A stretch of DNA of 7,201 nucleotides from an uncultured Actinomycetes bacterium (GCA_937888775.1 CALAQT010000245.1:1-7201); one strand, 5' to 3'. Shown: positions 1 through 6,760, counted from the stretch's first letter. Made by a program: numbers and translations. Notes: a model not told the origin generated them from the letters alone.

Positions 1-2
1 GG

Positions 3-98
3 GGATTCATGGTCGTAGCGTCCAGCGAGTCACCCCCAAACGACGAGGAGAGCCGGTTTTGTGACCTCCCGCGGACCCGTAGCCTGTCTAAGCGCTAA
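3..98 (+). other. possible 3' end of an upstream reading frame
   Basis: Frame 3 is open from the window edge to a TAA at 96-98 and gives about 31 residues ending in ...RTRSLSKR. An ATG at 9-11 lies in this frame, but too little sequence precedes it to judge a ribosome-binding site. I recognise no domain. The frame could be the tail of a gene lying mostly outside the window, or chance. An inverted repeat (82-122) overlaps its stop. Kept only because the rest of the left flank has no better gene candidate. Confidence 0.15.
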
Positions 99-122
99 CA
101 CGTCGAGAGCGACTCGACAGGC
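82..122. repeat. nested inverted repeats in left flank
   Basis: GCCTGTC (82-88) is a perfect inverted match to GACAGGC (116-122). A second pair, GTCGAG (102-107) and CTCGAC (113-118), lies inside with a 5-base loop. The two hairpins share bases 116-118, so they are alternatives. No T-run follows, so this is not a standard intrinsic terminator. It could be a relic or U-less terminator of an upstream gene, an operator, or chance pairing in GC-rich DNA. Confidence 0.3.
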
Positions 123-158
123 CCGCTTGCGATCCTTTGGCTAGGTTGAGAGGCGCGT

Positions 159-183
159 CGTACGACCTTCTGATTCTCGTACG
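159..183. repeat. palindromic inverted repeat, possible operator
   Basis: CGTACGA (159-165) and TCGTACG (177-183) are perfect 7-base inverted partners separated by 11 bases. Each arm lies in a nearly self-palindromic octamer: TCGTACGA at 158-165 and TCGTACGG at 177-184. The motif is therefore repeated both directly and invertedly, with centres 19 bases apart, close to two helical turns. It overlaps the only passable promoter-like match upstream of hsdM (146-174). This layout would suit a dimeric regulator, or a stem-loop in the transcript leader. No regulator gene is present in the window. Confidence 0.3.
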
Positions 184-190
184 GATCTTG

Positions 191-204
191 CAGGACGACT
201 CCTG
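191..204. repeat. small hairpin, 5-bp stem
   Basis: CAGGA (191-195) pairs with TCCTG (200-204) across the loop CGAC. It lies 7 bases after the 159-183 inverted repeat. No T-run follows. On its own it is within chance expectation; it is listed because it sits between two longer inverted repeats in the leader. Confidence 0.2.
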
Positions 205-227
205 GCTCAAACGTAATCCTCTTTTCG

Positions 228-259
228 GGATGGGTTTTGCTCTATCGGGTCCCCCATCC
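228..259. repeat. inverted repeat with 18-base loop
   Basis: GGATGGG (228-234) is a perfect inverted match to CCCATCC (253-259) with an 18-base loop. It lies about 115 bases before the hsdM start. It could fold in the mRNA leader, but no T-run follows and no known riboswitch architecture is recognisable. Confidence 0.2.
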
Positions 260-345
260 GGGACGTTCAGACCCCCAGCGGTCTTACCACGAGCCGGGCG
301 TAGCATCGATTCGTGTGCCTGGCCAAGTAAGCTCGCCATCTGGAT

Positions 346-362
346 GAGGAAGAGAGGAGAGG
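346..362 (+). promoter_or_regulatory. purine-rich Shine-Dalgarno region of hsdM
   Basis: A 17-base all-purine run (GAGGAAGAGAGGAGAGG) precedes the GTG start of hsdM. It contains several Shine-Dalgarno-like cores, including AGGAG at 355-359 and GAGG at 359-362. The spacing to GTG is long: 13 bases from the last purine and 16 from AGGAG. Translation initiation may therefore be weaker than at the hsdR junction. No other usable start lies in frame between the upstream stop (328-330) and 376 apart from a CTG at 340, which precedes the purine run. Confidence 0.5.
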
Positions 363-375
363 TCGGGGCGTAGTC

Positions 376-2394
376 GTGGCCGATAGCGAGACGATCCGTA
401 ATCACGCGGCATTCATCTGGTCGGTCGCCGACCTTCTGCGCGGGGACTACAAGCAGTCTGAGTACGGCAAGGTGGTCCTCCCGCTCACGGTGATCCGCCG
501 CTTGGATTGCGTCCTTGAGCCGACCAAGCAGGCGGTCCTGGAGAGGCACAAGCAGCTCGCGGGCAGGATCGAGAACGTCGACCCCGTTCTCCAGGCGGTG
601 GCGGGCCAGCAGTTCTACAACACCAGCCCGCTGACCTTCACCAAGCTCCTCGACGACCCCAACACGATCGCCGACTCCCTGCTTCTCTACATCGGGGGGT
701 TCTCCGAGTCGGCGAAGGACATCATCGAGAAGTTCGATTTCGGGATCCAGATTGACCGGCTGCGCAAGGCCAACGTGCTGTATCAGGTGATCGGCAAGTT
801 CGCCGACATCGACCTGCATCCGGAGGCGGTCTCGAATCTAGAGATGGGCTACCTCTACGAGGAGCTGATCCGGAGGTTCTCAGAGCTATCCAACGAGACG
901 GCCGGGGAGCACTTCACGCCTCGCGAGGTCATCCGGCTGATGGTCAACCTGCTGTTCATCGACGATGCCGATGACGTGCTCACCAAGCCAGGGATCGTTA
1001 AGACCCTGTGCGACCCAGCCTGCGGGACAGGCGGCATGTTGTCGGTCGCTGAGGACCATCTGCGCGCTCTCAATCCTCAGGCTCGGCTGGAGGTCTTCGG
1101 TCAGGAGCTGAATGCCGAGACGTATGCCGTCTGCCGGTCGGACATGATGCTCAAAGGCCAGGACGCCTCCCACATCGCCTACGGCAACTCGTTCTCAGAG
1201 GATCATCACGAGGGCGGGCACTTCGACTATCTCTTGGCGAACCCACCGTTTGGGGTCGAGTGGAAGAAGGTCGAGGCCGAGGTCCGCAAGGAAGCCGAGA
1301 GTAAGGGCTTCAACGGCCGCTTCGGAGCTGGGCTGCCCAGGATCAACGACGGCTCGTTCCTGTTCCTCCAGCACATGATCTCCAAGATGAAGCGGCCCGA
1401 GGACGGTGGATCACGGGTGGCGATCGTCTTCAACGGCTCGCCTCTCTTCACCGGGGCGGCTGGGTCAGGCGAGTCTGAGATCCGCCGCTGGATCATCGAG
1501 AACGACTGGCTCGAAGCAGTGGTGGCGCTGCCCGAACAGCTCTTTTACAACACCGGGATCTCAACGTACTTCTGGGTAGTCACCAACCGCAAGTCCCCCG
1601 AGCGTGAGGGCAAGGTCCAGCTCGTAGACGCCCGCGAGTACTTCGTCAAGATGCGTAAATCGCTGGGCGAGAAGCGCAAGGAGATCTCCGCTGCTCAGAT
1701 CGATGAGATCACCCGGCTCTACGGCGACTTCGAGGAGGGCGAGAAGGTCAAGATCTTCCCCAACGAGGCCTTCGGCTTCCTGCGGATCACAGTCGAGCGG
1801 CCACTCCAGTTGCGATGGGAGATCACCGGGGAGACCATTCTCAGAGTGCTCGCCGCGAAACCGATCCAGAAGCTGCCGGAGGATGTGCAGCAGGCCATCC
1901 ACGAGCTGCTAGAGCCGCATTCAAGCGCTCGATTCGCAACCCACAAGGAGCTGGTCAAGACCCTCGGACCCGCGATGACCCGGATTCGGCTTGCCGGGCC
2001 CGCTCAGAAGGCTGTGTGGGCTGCGCTTGCCGTCCGGGATGAGGAGGCTCCGATCATTACCGACCGGAAGGGGAATCCCGAACCGGACCCCGAGCTACGC
2101 GACAACGAGAACGTCCCGCTGCCAGCCGTGCCGGTGTCCTACGTGGAGGATCCGGCAGAACGGTTCTCAACGCTGGAGTACCGGACCGCCATCGACGACT
2201 ATATGCGGGACGAGGTGCTGCCATACGTGCCGGAGGCGTGGGTGGACCACGACCGGACCAAGATCGGCTACGAGATACCGCTCACGCGGCACTTCTACAA
2301 GTACGTGCCGCCGCGGCCGCTTGAGGAAATCGACGCCGAGATCAAAGCAATGGAGGATGCGATTCAGCGATTGTTAGCCGAGGTAGCAGGATGA
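376..2394 (+). CDS. hsdM: Type I restriction-modification system methyltransferase subunit HsdM
   Basis: HsdM transfers a methyl group from S-adenosylmethionine to adenine N6 within the target read by HsdS; M2S1 is the methylase and M2S1R2 the restriction enzyme. The protein has 672 residues. The N-terminal HsdM helical domain covers about residues 5-130. The methylase core holds AGEHFTPR (176-183), the SAM-binding motif DPACGTGG (213-220) and the catalytic motif NPPF (289-292), all intact. Classic HsdMs have about 500-530 residues; this is the long form. After about residue 474 (ERPLQLR) an extension carries EPDPELRD from residue 569 and GYEI from residue 631, then a helical end that probably contacts HsdS. 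The GTG start at 376 gives a family-typical N-terminus (ADSETIRNHAAFIWSVADLL). The stop overlaps hsdS by 4 bases. Third positions are strongly G/C: only 4 of 40 codons at 421-540 end in A or T. Family assignment is very secure. Confidence 0.97.
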   Translation: MADSETIRNHAAFIWSVADLLRGDYKQSEYGKVVLPLTVIRRLDCVLEPTKQAVLERHKQLAGRIENVDPVLQAVAGQQFYNTSPLTFTKLLDDPNTIADSLLLYIGGFSESAKDIIEKFDFGIQIDRLRKANVLYQVIGKFADIDLHPEAVSNLEMGYLYEELIRRFSELSNETAGEHFTPREVIRLMVNLLFIDDADDVLTKPGIVKTLCDPACGTGGMLSVAEDHLRALNPQARLEVFGQELNAETYAVCRSDMMLKGQDASHIAYGNSFSEDHHEGGHFDYLLANPPFGVEWKKVEAEVRKEAESKGFNGRFGAGLPRINDGSFLFLQHMISKMKRPEDGGSRVAIVFNGSPLFTGAAGSGESEIRRWIIENDWLEAVVALPEQLFYNTGISTYFWVVTNRKSPEREGKVQLVDAREYFVKMRKSLGEKRKEISAAQIDEITRLYGDFEEGEKVKIFPNEAFGFLRITVERPLQLRWEITGETILRVLAAKPIQKLPEDVQQAIHELLEPHSSARFATHKELVKTLGPAMTRIRLAGPAQKAVWAALAVRDEEAPIITDRKGNPEPDPELRDNENVPLPAVPVSYVEDPAERFSTLEYRTAIDDYMRDEVLPYVPEAWVDHDRTKIGYEIPLTRHFYKYVPPRPLEEIDAEIKAMEDAIQRLLAEVAG

Positions 2395-3587
2395 TGCGGA
2401 GCGCGGGGATGCATGCGTCACGGCCGCTCTGGTCCCTGCTCACCAGCCGAGATGAGTTCGGCCAGCCAGATCTACCGCTTCTAACCGTCGTCAGTGAGTA
2501 CGGCGTCCAGCTTCGCGATCTCTCCGACGGCCGCGCTCCCAGTGAGGACCTGTCCGGATACCGCGTAGTCCGCGCGGGAGACTTGGTCGTCAACAAGATG
2601 TGGGCGCGATTTGGAGCTTACGGCGTTGCTGAACAGTCCGGGATCATCTCTCCGGCATATTGGGTCTTGGTGCCGCAAGCGACTGCTTGTGAACCTCGCT
2701 TTCTCCATTATTTGCTCCGATCGGAGCCGTACCGCGCAGAGATCTGGCGCCGATCGAAGGATCTCCCGCCTAACGGATTCGATCTGCCCTGGGATCAATT
2801 CCGGACGATCACGATCCCTCTCCTACCCCTTGAAACCCAGCGCGCCATCGCCGACTATCTCGACCGCGAGACGGCGCGGATCGCTGCCCTCATTGCGGCG
2901 AAGCGGCGCATGGCGGAGTTGTTGGAGGAGCGCTGGCAAGGAGTTCTGGAAACAACGATTCAGGCGTTGGTGAGACGTTTCGGGGAAACGCCTCTGAAAT
3001 ACGTGTGTCGGGAAGTCGTCGTGGGGATTGTCATCACGCCGTCAGCGTGGTACGCAGACTCAGGAATCCCGGCAATTCGAGGCGTGAACGTCTCCCCTGG
3101 GGCGATCTCCCAGGATGAGCTTGTCTATCTAACTCCGGAAGGTCACGAGCTGCATCTGAAGTCGCGGTTGTGCTGTGGGGATGTCGTTGTTGTTCGGACT
3201 GGTCAGGCTGGGGCTGCTGCGGTTGTGCCGCCCGAACTTGAGGGTGCGAACTGCATTGATCTCGTAATCATTCGCCCGTCACCGCATTACTCGCCTCAGT
3301 TTTTGGAGTACGTGTTGAACTCCGACTGGATGCAGAAGCACGTTGCGGAATATTCGGTCGGAACGATCCAGAGCCACTTCAACGTTGGAGCCGCTAGCGC
3401 AGTGCCTGTCCCTCAGGCTCCGCGCGCAGATCAAGATGCGGCAGTTGCGCGGCTGGGCGTCGAGCGACTGCGCGTAAGGCAAGTGCTGGACGTTCTCCAC
3501 GACCAGATCGGACTTCTGCAAGAGCGTCGCCAGGCCTTCATCACCGCCGCCGTAACCGGCCAGCTCGACATCCCGGAGGCGGCATGA
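2391..3587 (+). CDS. hsdS: Type I restriction-modification system specificity subunit HsdS
   Basis: HsdS recognises the bipartite DNA target and scaffolds HsdM and HsdR. The 398-residue protein has the full two-domain plan. TRD1 covers about residues 8-142, with GDLVVNKM (63-70) and GIISPAYW. The first conserved spacer helix starts at PLLPLETQR (143) and runs to about 188 (ELLEERWQ). TRD2 covers about 197-338, with GTIQSHFN at 324-331. The second spacer helix runs to the C-terminus and includes LLQERRQAFITAAVTGQLDI. The start is ATG at 2391, overlapping the hsdM stop as ATGA; a second in-frame ATG (2394) and one at 2409 are possible alternatives. The stop overlaps hsdR. The DNA target cannot be read from sequence alone. 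Codons in TRD2 are AT-richer at third positions (41 of 107 at 3000-3320) than in hsdM. The two TRDs show no obvious similarity, implying an asymmetric target. Confidence 0.96.
   Translation: MMRSAGMHASRPLWSLLTSRDEFGQPDLPLLTVVSEYGVQLRDLSDGRAPSEDLSGYRVVRAGDLVVNKMWARFGAYGVAEQSGIISPAYWVLVPQATACEPRFLHYLLRSEPYRAEIWRRSKDLPPNGFDLPWDQFRTITIPLLPLETQRAIADYLDRETARIAALIAAKRRMAELLEERWQGVLETTIQALVRRFGETPLKYVCREVVVGIVITPSAWYADSGIPAIRGVNVSPGAISQDELVYLTPEGHELHLKSRLCCGDVVVVRTGQAGAAAVVPPELEGANCIDLVIIRPSPHYSPQFLEYVLNSDWMQKHVAEYSVGTIQSHFNVGAASAVPVPQAPRADQDAAVARLGVERLRVRQVLDVLHDQIGLLQERRQAFITAAVTGQLDIPEAA
3575..3579 (+). promoter_or_regulatory. ribosome-binding site of hsdR inside hsdS
   Basis: GGAGG lies within the last codons of hsdS, 4 bases before the ATG at 3584, whose ATGA overlaps the hsdS stop. 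It supports the chosen hsdR start and coupled translation of S and R. Confidence 0.7.
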
Positions 3588-6500
3588 GTTCGATCAGCGA
3601 GAGGCTGCTGGAGGACGAGATCACAGCTCATCTTGTCGCTCATGGCGGCTATCGGAGCTGCAAGATTGGGACGGACCCGACTTGGCGGCCGGACTTCGAC
3701 GCCAAGCTCGGGCTTGACACGGTGGAGTTGCTCGCCTTCATCGAGACCACCCAGGGCGTTGCCTGGGAGAAGCTCGTCAAGGCGCACGGCGGGGACCAAG
3801 ACCACGCCCGTCACAGGTTCGTCCTGCGGCTGGCCCAGCAGCTCGATGAGCGAGGAACGGTTGATGTCCTCCGTCACGGTGTCCGCGATCAGAATGTCGA
3901 GATCCGCTTGTCCTACCGCAGGCCCGCGTTCGGGGTCGCCCCCGAGCTGGTCGCTCATTACGACGCTAACCGGCTCACGGTCACCCGCCAGCTCCCATTC
4001 GATCCCGATTCGACCAAGACCGTGGACATCTGTCTATTCCTCAACGGGATCCCCGTCGCCACGGCGGAGCTAAAGAACCACCTGACCGGCCAGAGCATCG
4101 AGCATGCGATCGAGCAGTACCGCACTGACCGTGATCCGCAGAACGTAACACTTGGGCGTCGGGCGCTCGTTCATTTCGCCGTTGATCCGGATGCGGTCGC
4201 GATGACGACCAAGCTCGAAGGCAAGTCAACGCGCTTTCTGCCGTTCAACCTGGGCCACAACCTCGGGAAGGGCAATCCGCCGAACCCGAACGGGCACAAG
4301 ACCTCGTATCTGTGGGAGCGCGTCTGGGCCAAGGACGCATGGCTGGACATCCTGCACCGCTTCATCCACGTCGATCGTCCCGAGAATGGCTCCCAGGCCG
4401 CTCGGAGGGCACGGGAAATCGTGATCTTCCCTCGCTACCACCAGTGGGATGCCGTGAAGAAGCTTGAGGCCGATGCTCATGCGAACGGCGCCGGTCATTC
4501 GTATCTCGTCCAGCATTCAGCGGGCTCGGGCAAGTCGAACACGATCGCCTGGACTGCACATCGTCTCTCGACGCTTCACGATTCAGAGGACCACAAGGTG
4601 TTCGACAAGGTCGTGGTGATCACCGACCGGGTGATCCTGGACCGCCAGCTACAGGACACGATCTATCAATTTGAGCACGCTCGTGGCGTGGTGGTGAAGA
4701 TCGACGAGAACTCCAGTCAACTTGCGGAGGCGTTGGCGGGGGAGCAAGCTCGGATCATCATCACGACGTTGCAGAAGTTCCCGTTCGTGATCGGCAAGAT
4801 CGGCGCGGTCCCGGCCCGCAACTATGCGGTGGTGATCGACGAGGCGCATTCATCGCAGACCGGCGAGGCGGCGAAGGAGCTGCGGGTGGCTCTCGGGGCC
4901 GGGGTGGAGGAGGAGCTGACGGCGGCAGAGGTTGAGGATGCCGGGCTGCTATCGGTAGCGATCGATCCGGTCGAGGAGGCCCTCGCCAGGTCTGTGGGGG
5001 CGCGTAGTGGTCGTCAGTCGAACCTGTCCTACTTCGCGTTCACCGCCACGCCAAAGGGGCGCACGCTTGAGATGTTCGGGCGTCTCAATCCGCAGACCCA
5101 CGTTCATGAGCCTTTCCATCTGTACTCCATGCGCCAGGCGATCGAGGAAGGCTTCATCATGGATGTGCTGGCGAACTACACGACCTATCAGACGTTCTGG
5201 AAGATCGAGAAGGCGACCGAGGATGATCCCGAGTACGACTCAAAGAAGGCTCGTCGGGCAATCGCTCGGTTCGTGAGTCTGCATCCCCACCATCTGGCCC
5301 AGAAGGCCGAGATCATCGTCGAGCACTTCTGCCAGCACACGAGCAAGGAGATCGGCGGGCTGGCCAAGGCGATGGTGGTGACCTCCTCGCGCCTGCACGC
5401 CGTTCGCTACAAGCAGAACATCGACAAGTACATCGCCGCCAAGGGCTACACCTCGATCAAGACGCTGGTCGCCTTCTCCGGGAAGATCGACGACGGCACC
5501 GGGATGCCGCTGACCGAGACCAACATGAACGGGGTCCCCGAGGCCCGCACAGCGGAGCAGTTCGCCACCCCCGACTACGCGGTCCTGATCGTGGCCGAAA
5601 AGTTCCAGACCGGATTCGACCAACCGCTGCTGCACACCATGTACGTCGACAAGACATTGGTCGGCCTGGCGGCGGTACAGACCCTGTCCCGTCTGAATCG
5701 GATCCATCCGCTGAAGGACAACACGTTCGTGCTGGACTTCCGCAACGACACCGAGGACATCGTTGAAGCCTTCGAGCAGTTCCACGGCTGCACAGTCGCC
5801 CCGCCAACCGATCCGAACATCCTGTGGGACACGAGGCGTCGGCTAGATGACTTCGATGTGCTGCGAGTTGAGGAGATCGAGGCGGCCATGCCTGCGCTGC
5901 TCGGTGCTGGAGGGTCGGAGAAGCGCTCAGCGGAGACCTACGCTGCTCTCGCGCCAGGGAAAGCTCGGTTTGAGGAGCTGGGCGATGAGCACCGTCTGGA
6001 GTTCCGTGACGCCCTGACCCGGTTCGTGCGGACCTACTCGTTCGTGTCCCAGATCGCTGCATTCACCGATCCCAAGCTAGAACGCGACTACATCTACTGC
6101 CGAGCCCTCTCGCTGTATCTGCGCGATACGAGCACGGTTGAACGGCTCGACTTGGGCGCTGAGGTCGAGCTGACCCACCTTCGCCATCAGATGACCTTCA
6201 GCGGGTCGCTGTCGCTGACCTCAGACGTGGGGGAGGTTCGGTCGTTCTTCGGGGAGGGGAAGGGCAGCCAGCAGGAGCTTGACCTGGAGCACCTATCCAG
6301 CATCGTGGAGATTCTCAACGAGCGGTTCGGAACCGACCTGACCGACATCGACAAGCTGCTCCTTGATCAGTTCGAAGAGGAATGGGTGGCCGATGACGAG
6401 CTGTCCGATCAGGCCAAGAGCAACAGCATCGAGAACTTCCGCTTGGTCTTTGATCGCAAGTTCATGCGGACAATCATCGGCCGCATGGACGCGAACTCCG

Positions 6501-6598
6501 ACATCTTCAAGCGGATCCTGGATGACGATGACTTCAGGGAGTTGCTTGGCGACTACTACGTCAAGAAGGTCTACGAGCAGCTACGTGAGGCCCCTTGA
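3584..6598 (+). CDS. hsdR: Type I restriction-modification system restriction subunit HsdR
   Basis: HsdR is the motor and nuclease: it hydrolyses ATP, pulls DNA past the bound complex and cuts at a distance from unmethylated targets. The 1004-residue protein is close to EcoR124I HsdR in size. The N-terminal nuclease has D148 and E162-L-K164, a PD-(D/E)XK core. The superfamily 2 helicase motifs are intact: Walker A AGSGKSN (313-319), DEAH (419-422), FTATP (486-490), TGFDQP (676-681) and QTLSRLNR (699-706). A helical C-terminal domain ends with ...DYYVKKVYEQLREAP. I see no frameshift or lost key residue, so the enzyme should be active. The start at 3584 has GGAGG 4 bases upstream and overlaps hsdS, so R is probably co-translated from the M-S transcript. 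The stop is overlapped by a further TTG start at 6595. The core has very high GC3: 1 of 40 codons at 5342-5461 ends in A or T. Confidence 0.97.
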   Translation: MSSISERLLEDEITAHLVAHGGYRSCKIGTDPTWRPDFDAKLGLDTVELLAFIETTQGVAWEKLVKAHGGDQDHARHRFVLRLAQQLDERGTVDVLRHGVRDQNVEIRLSYRRPAFGVAPELVAHYDANRLTVTRQLPFDPDSTKTVDICLFLNGIPVATAELKNHLTGQSIEHAIEQYRTDRDPQNVTLGRRALVHFAVDPDAVAMTTKLEGKSTRFLPFNLGHNLGKGNPPNPNGHKTSYLWERVWAKDAWLDILHRFIHVDRPENGSQAARRAREIVIFPRYHQWDAVKKLEADAHANGAGHSYLVQHSAGSGKSNTIAWTAHRLSTLHDSEDHKVFDKVVVITDRVILDRQLQDTIYQFEHARGVVVKIDENSSQLAEALAGEQARIIITTLQKFPFVIGKIGAVPARNYAVVIDEAHSSQTGEAAKELRVALGAGVEEELTAAEVEDAGLLSVAIDPVEEALARSVGARSGRQSNLSYFAFTATPKGRTLEMFGRLNPQTHVHEPFHLYSMRQAIEEGFIMDVLANYTTYQTFWKIEKATEDDPEYDSKKARRAIARFVSLHPHHLAQKAEIIVEHFCQHTSKEIGGLAKAMVVTSSRLHAVRYKQNIDKYIAAKGYTSIKTLVAFSGKIDDGTGMPLTETNMNGVPEARTAEQFATPDYAVLIVAEKFQTGFDQPLLHTMYVDKTLVGLAAVQTLSRLNRIHPLKDNTFVLDFRNDTEDIVEAFEQFHGCTVAPPTDPNILWDTRRRLDDFDVLRVEEIEAAMPALLGAGGSEKRSAETYAALAPGKARFEELGDEHRLEFRDALTRFVRTYSFVSQIAAFTDPKLERDYIYCRALSLYLRDTSTVERLDLGAEVELTHLRHQMTFSGSLSLTSDVGEVRSFFGEGKGSQQELDLEHLSSIVEILNERFGTDLTDIDKLLLDQFEEEWVADDELSDQAKSNSIENFRLVFDRKFMRTIIGRMDANSDIFKRILDDDDFRELLGDYYVKKVYEQLREAP

Positions 6599-6674
6599 GC
6601 AGCACCAGCCTGGCGGCAAACGCTTGGAGATCGCTCGCCGAAGTTCTCGGCGCTGTTCCGCACGGGGCGGTTCG

Positions 6675-6697
6675 GCTCGTCTTCTGGCCAGATGAGC
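6675..6697 (+). other. 8-bp stem-loop downstream of hsdR
   Basis: GCTCGTCT (6675-6682) pairs with AGATGAGC (6690-6697), with one G-T wobble, around a 7-base loop. It begins 76 bases after the hsdR stop. No T-run follows directly; the first is TTTTT at 6730-6734. It lies inside the truncated fourth frame, so it is more likely incidental than a terminator. Confidence 0.25.
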
Positions 6698-6709
6698 GCA
6701 AGCACCCAC

Positions 6710-6725
6710 CAATTATGCAATTATG
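6710..6725. repeat. AT-rich tandem 8-bp repeat, two copies
   Basis: CAATTATG at 6710-6717 is followed at once by an identical CAATTATG at 6718-6725. The unit is AT-rich in an otherwise GC-rich region. It marks the place where the fourth reading frame loses its coding character, so it may be a junction scar or short target duplication. On the - strand each copy reads CATAATTG, and CATAAT resembles a -10 box, but no gene follows that could use it. Confidence 0.5.
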
Positions 6726-6760
6726 GCCGTTTTTCAGGCATTTTGTAAGTGGTTAGGCTT

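Larger units (their letters stand above)
99..375 (+). other. non-coding leader upstream of hsdM
   Basis: These 277 bases carry no convincing gene. A 78-codon frame beginning with TTG (137-373) is open but has no ribosome-binding site, no recognisable domain, and about a third of its codons end in A or T, unlike hsdM. The segment holds several small inverted repeats (159-183, 191-204, 228-259) and ends in the purine-rich Shine-Dalgarno region. The operon promoter presumably lies here or just upstream. The best match I found, TTGAGA (146-151) with TCTGAT (169-174) 17 bases later, is weak. Confidence 0.5.
6595..6756 (+). pseudogene. truncated fourth operon gene, function unknown
   Basis: A TTG at 6595-6597 overlaps the hsdR stop (6596-6598) as TTGA, with GAGG at 6587-6590 four bases upstream. 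This is the same layout as the hsdS-hsdR junction. The frame reads MSSTSLAANAWRSLAEVLGA, then GAVRLVFWPDERKHPP. It looks like an amphipathic helix followed by a beta strand ending in WPDE, as at the start of a folded domain. About 10 of the first 36 codons end in A or T, acceptable for this locus. After about codon 38 the reading enters the CAATTATG tandem repeat (6710-6725), becomes AT-rich (IMQLWPFFRHF...) and stops at TAG 6754-6756, after 53 residues. I infer an accessory gene cut off by a deletion or insertion near 6705-6726. The family is not recognisable from this stub. Alternatively it is a genuine tiny protein or a chance frame. Confidence 0.45.

Noticed and set aside
146..174. Promoter TTGAGA / TCTGAT with 17-base spacing upstream of hsdM
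   Set aside because: The -10 hexamer matches the consensus at only 4 of 6 positions and the distance to hsdM is about 200 bases; too weak to list as a promoter.
88..819. 243-codon frame on the - strand spanning the leader and the 5' part of hsdM
   Set aside because: It is antisense to well-supported hsdM codons and arises from their high GC3. Its translation shows no domain and it has no ribosome-binding site.
2394..2411. Alternative hsdS starts at ATG 2394 or 2409
   Set aside because: The ATG at 2391 forms the ATGA overlap with hsdM, the same pattern as at hsdR. The alternatives change only the first few residues and cannot be excluded by sequence.
2391..3587. Phase-variable or invertible hsdS
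   Set aside because: There is only one hsdS, with no second specificity gene or partial TRD cassette, no recombinase, and no homopolymer or short tandem repeat tract that would cause slippage.
3431..3958. 175-codon frame on the - strand across the hsdS-hsdR junction
   Set aside because: It overlaps two certain genes in antisense and is explained by their codon bias.
5240..6062. Long - strand frames (181 and 201 codons) inside hsdR
   Set aside because: They are shadows of the HsdR helicase and C-terminal coding region, low in complexity (Arg/Ser/Pro-rich or Leu/Gly/Val-rich).
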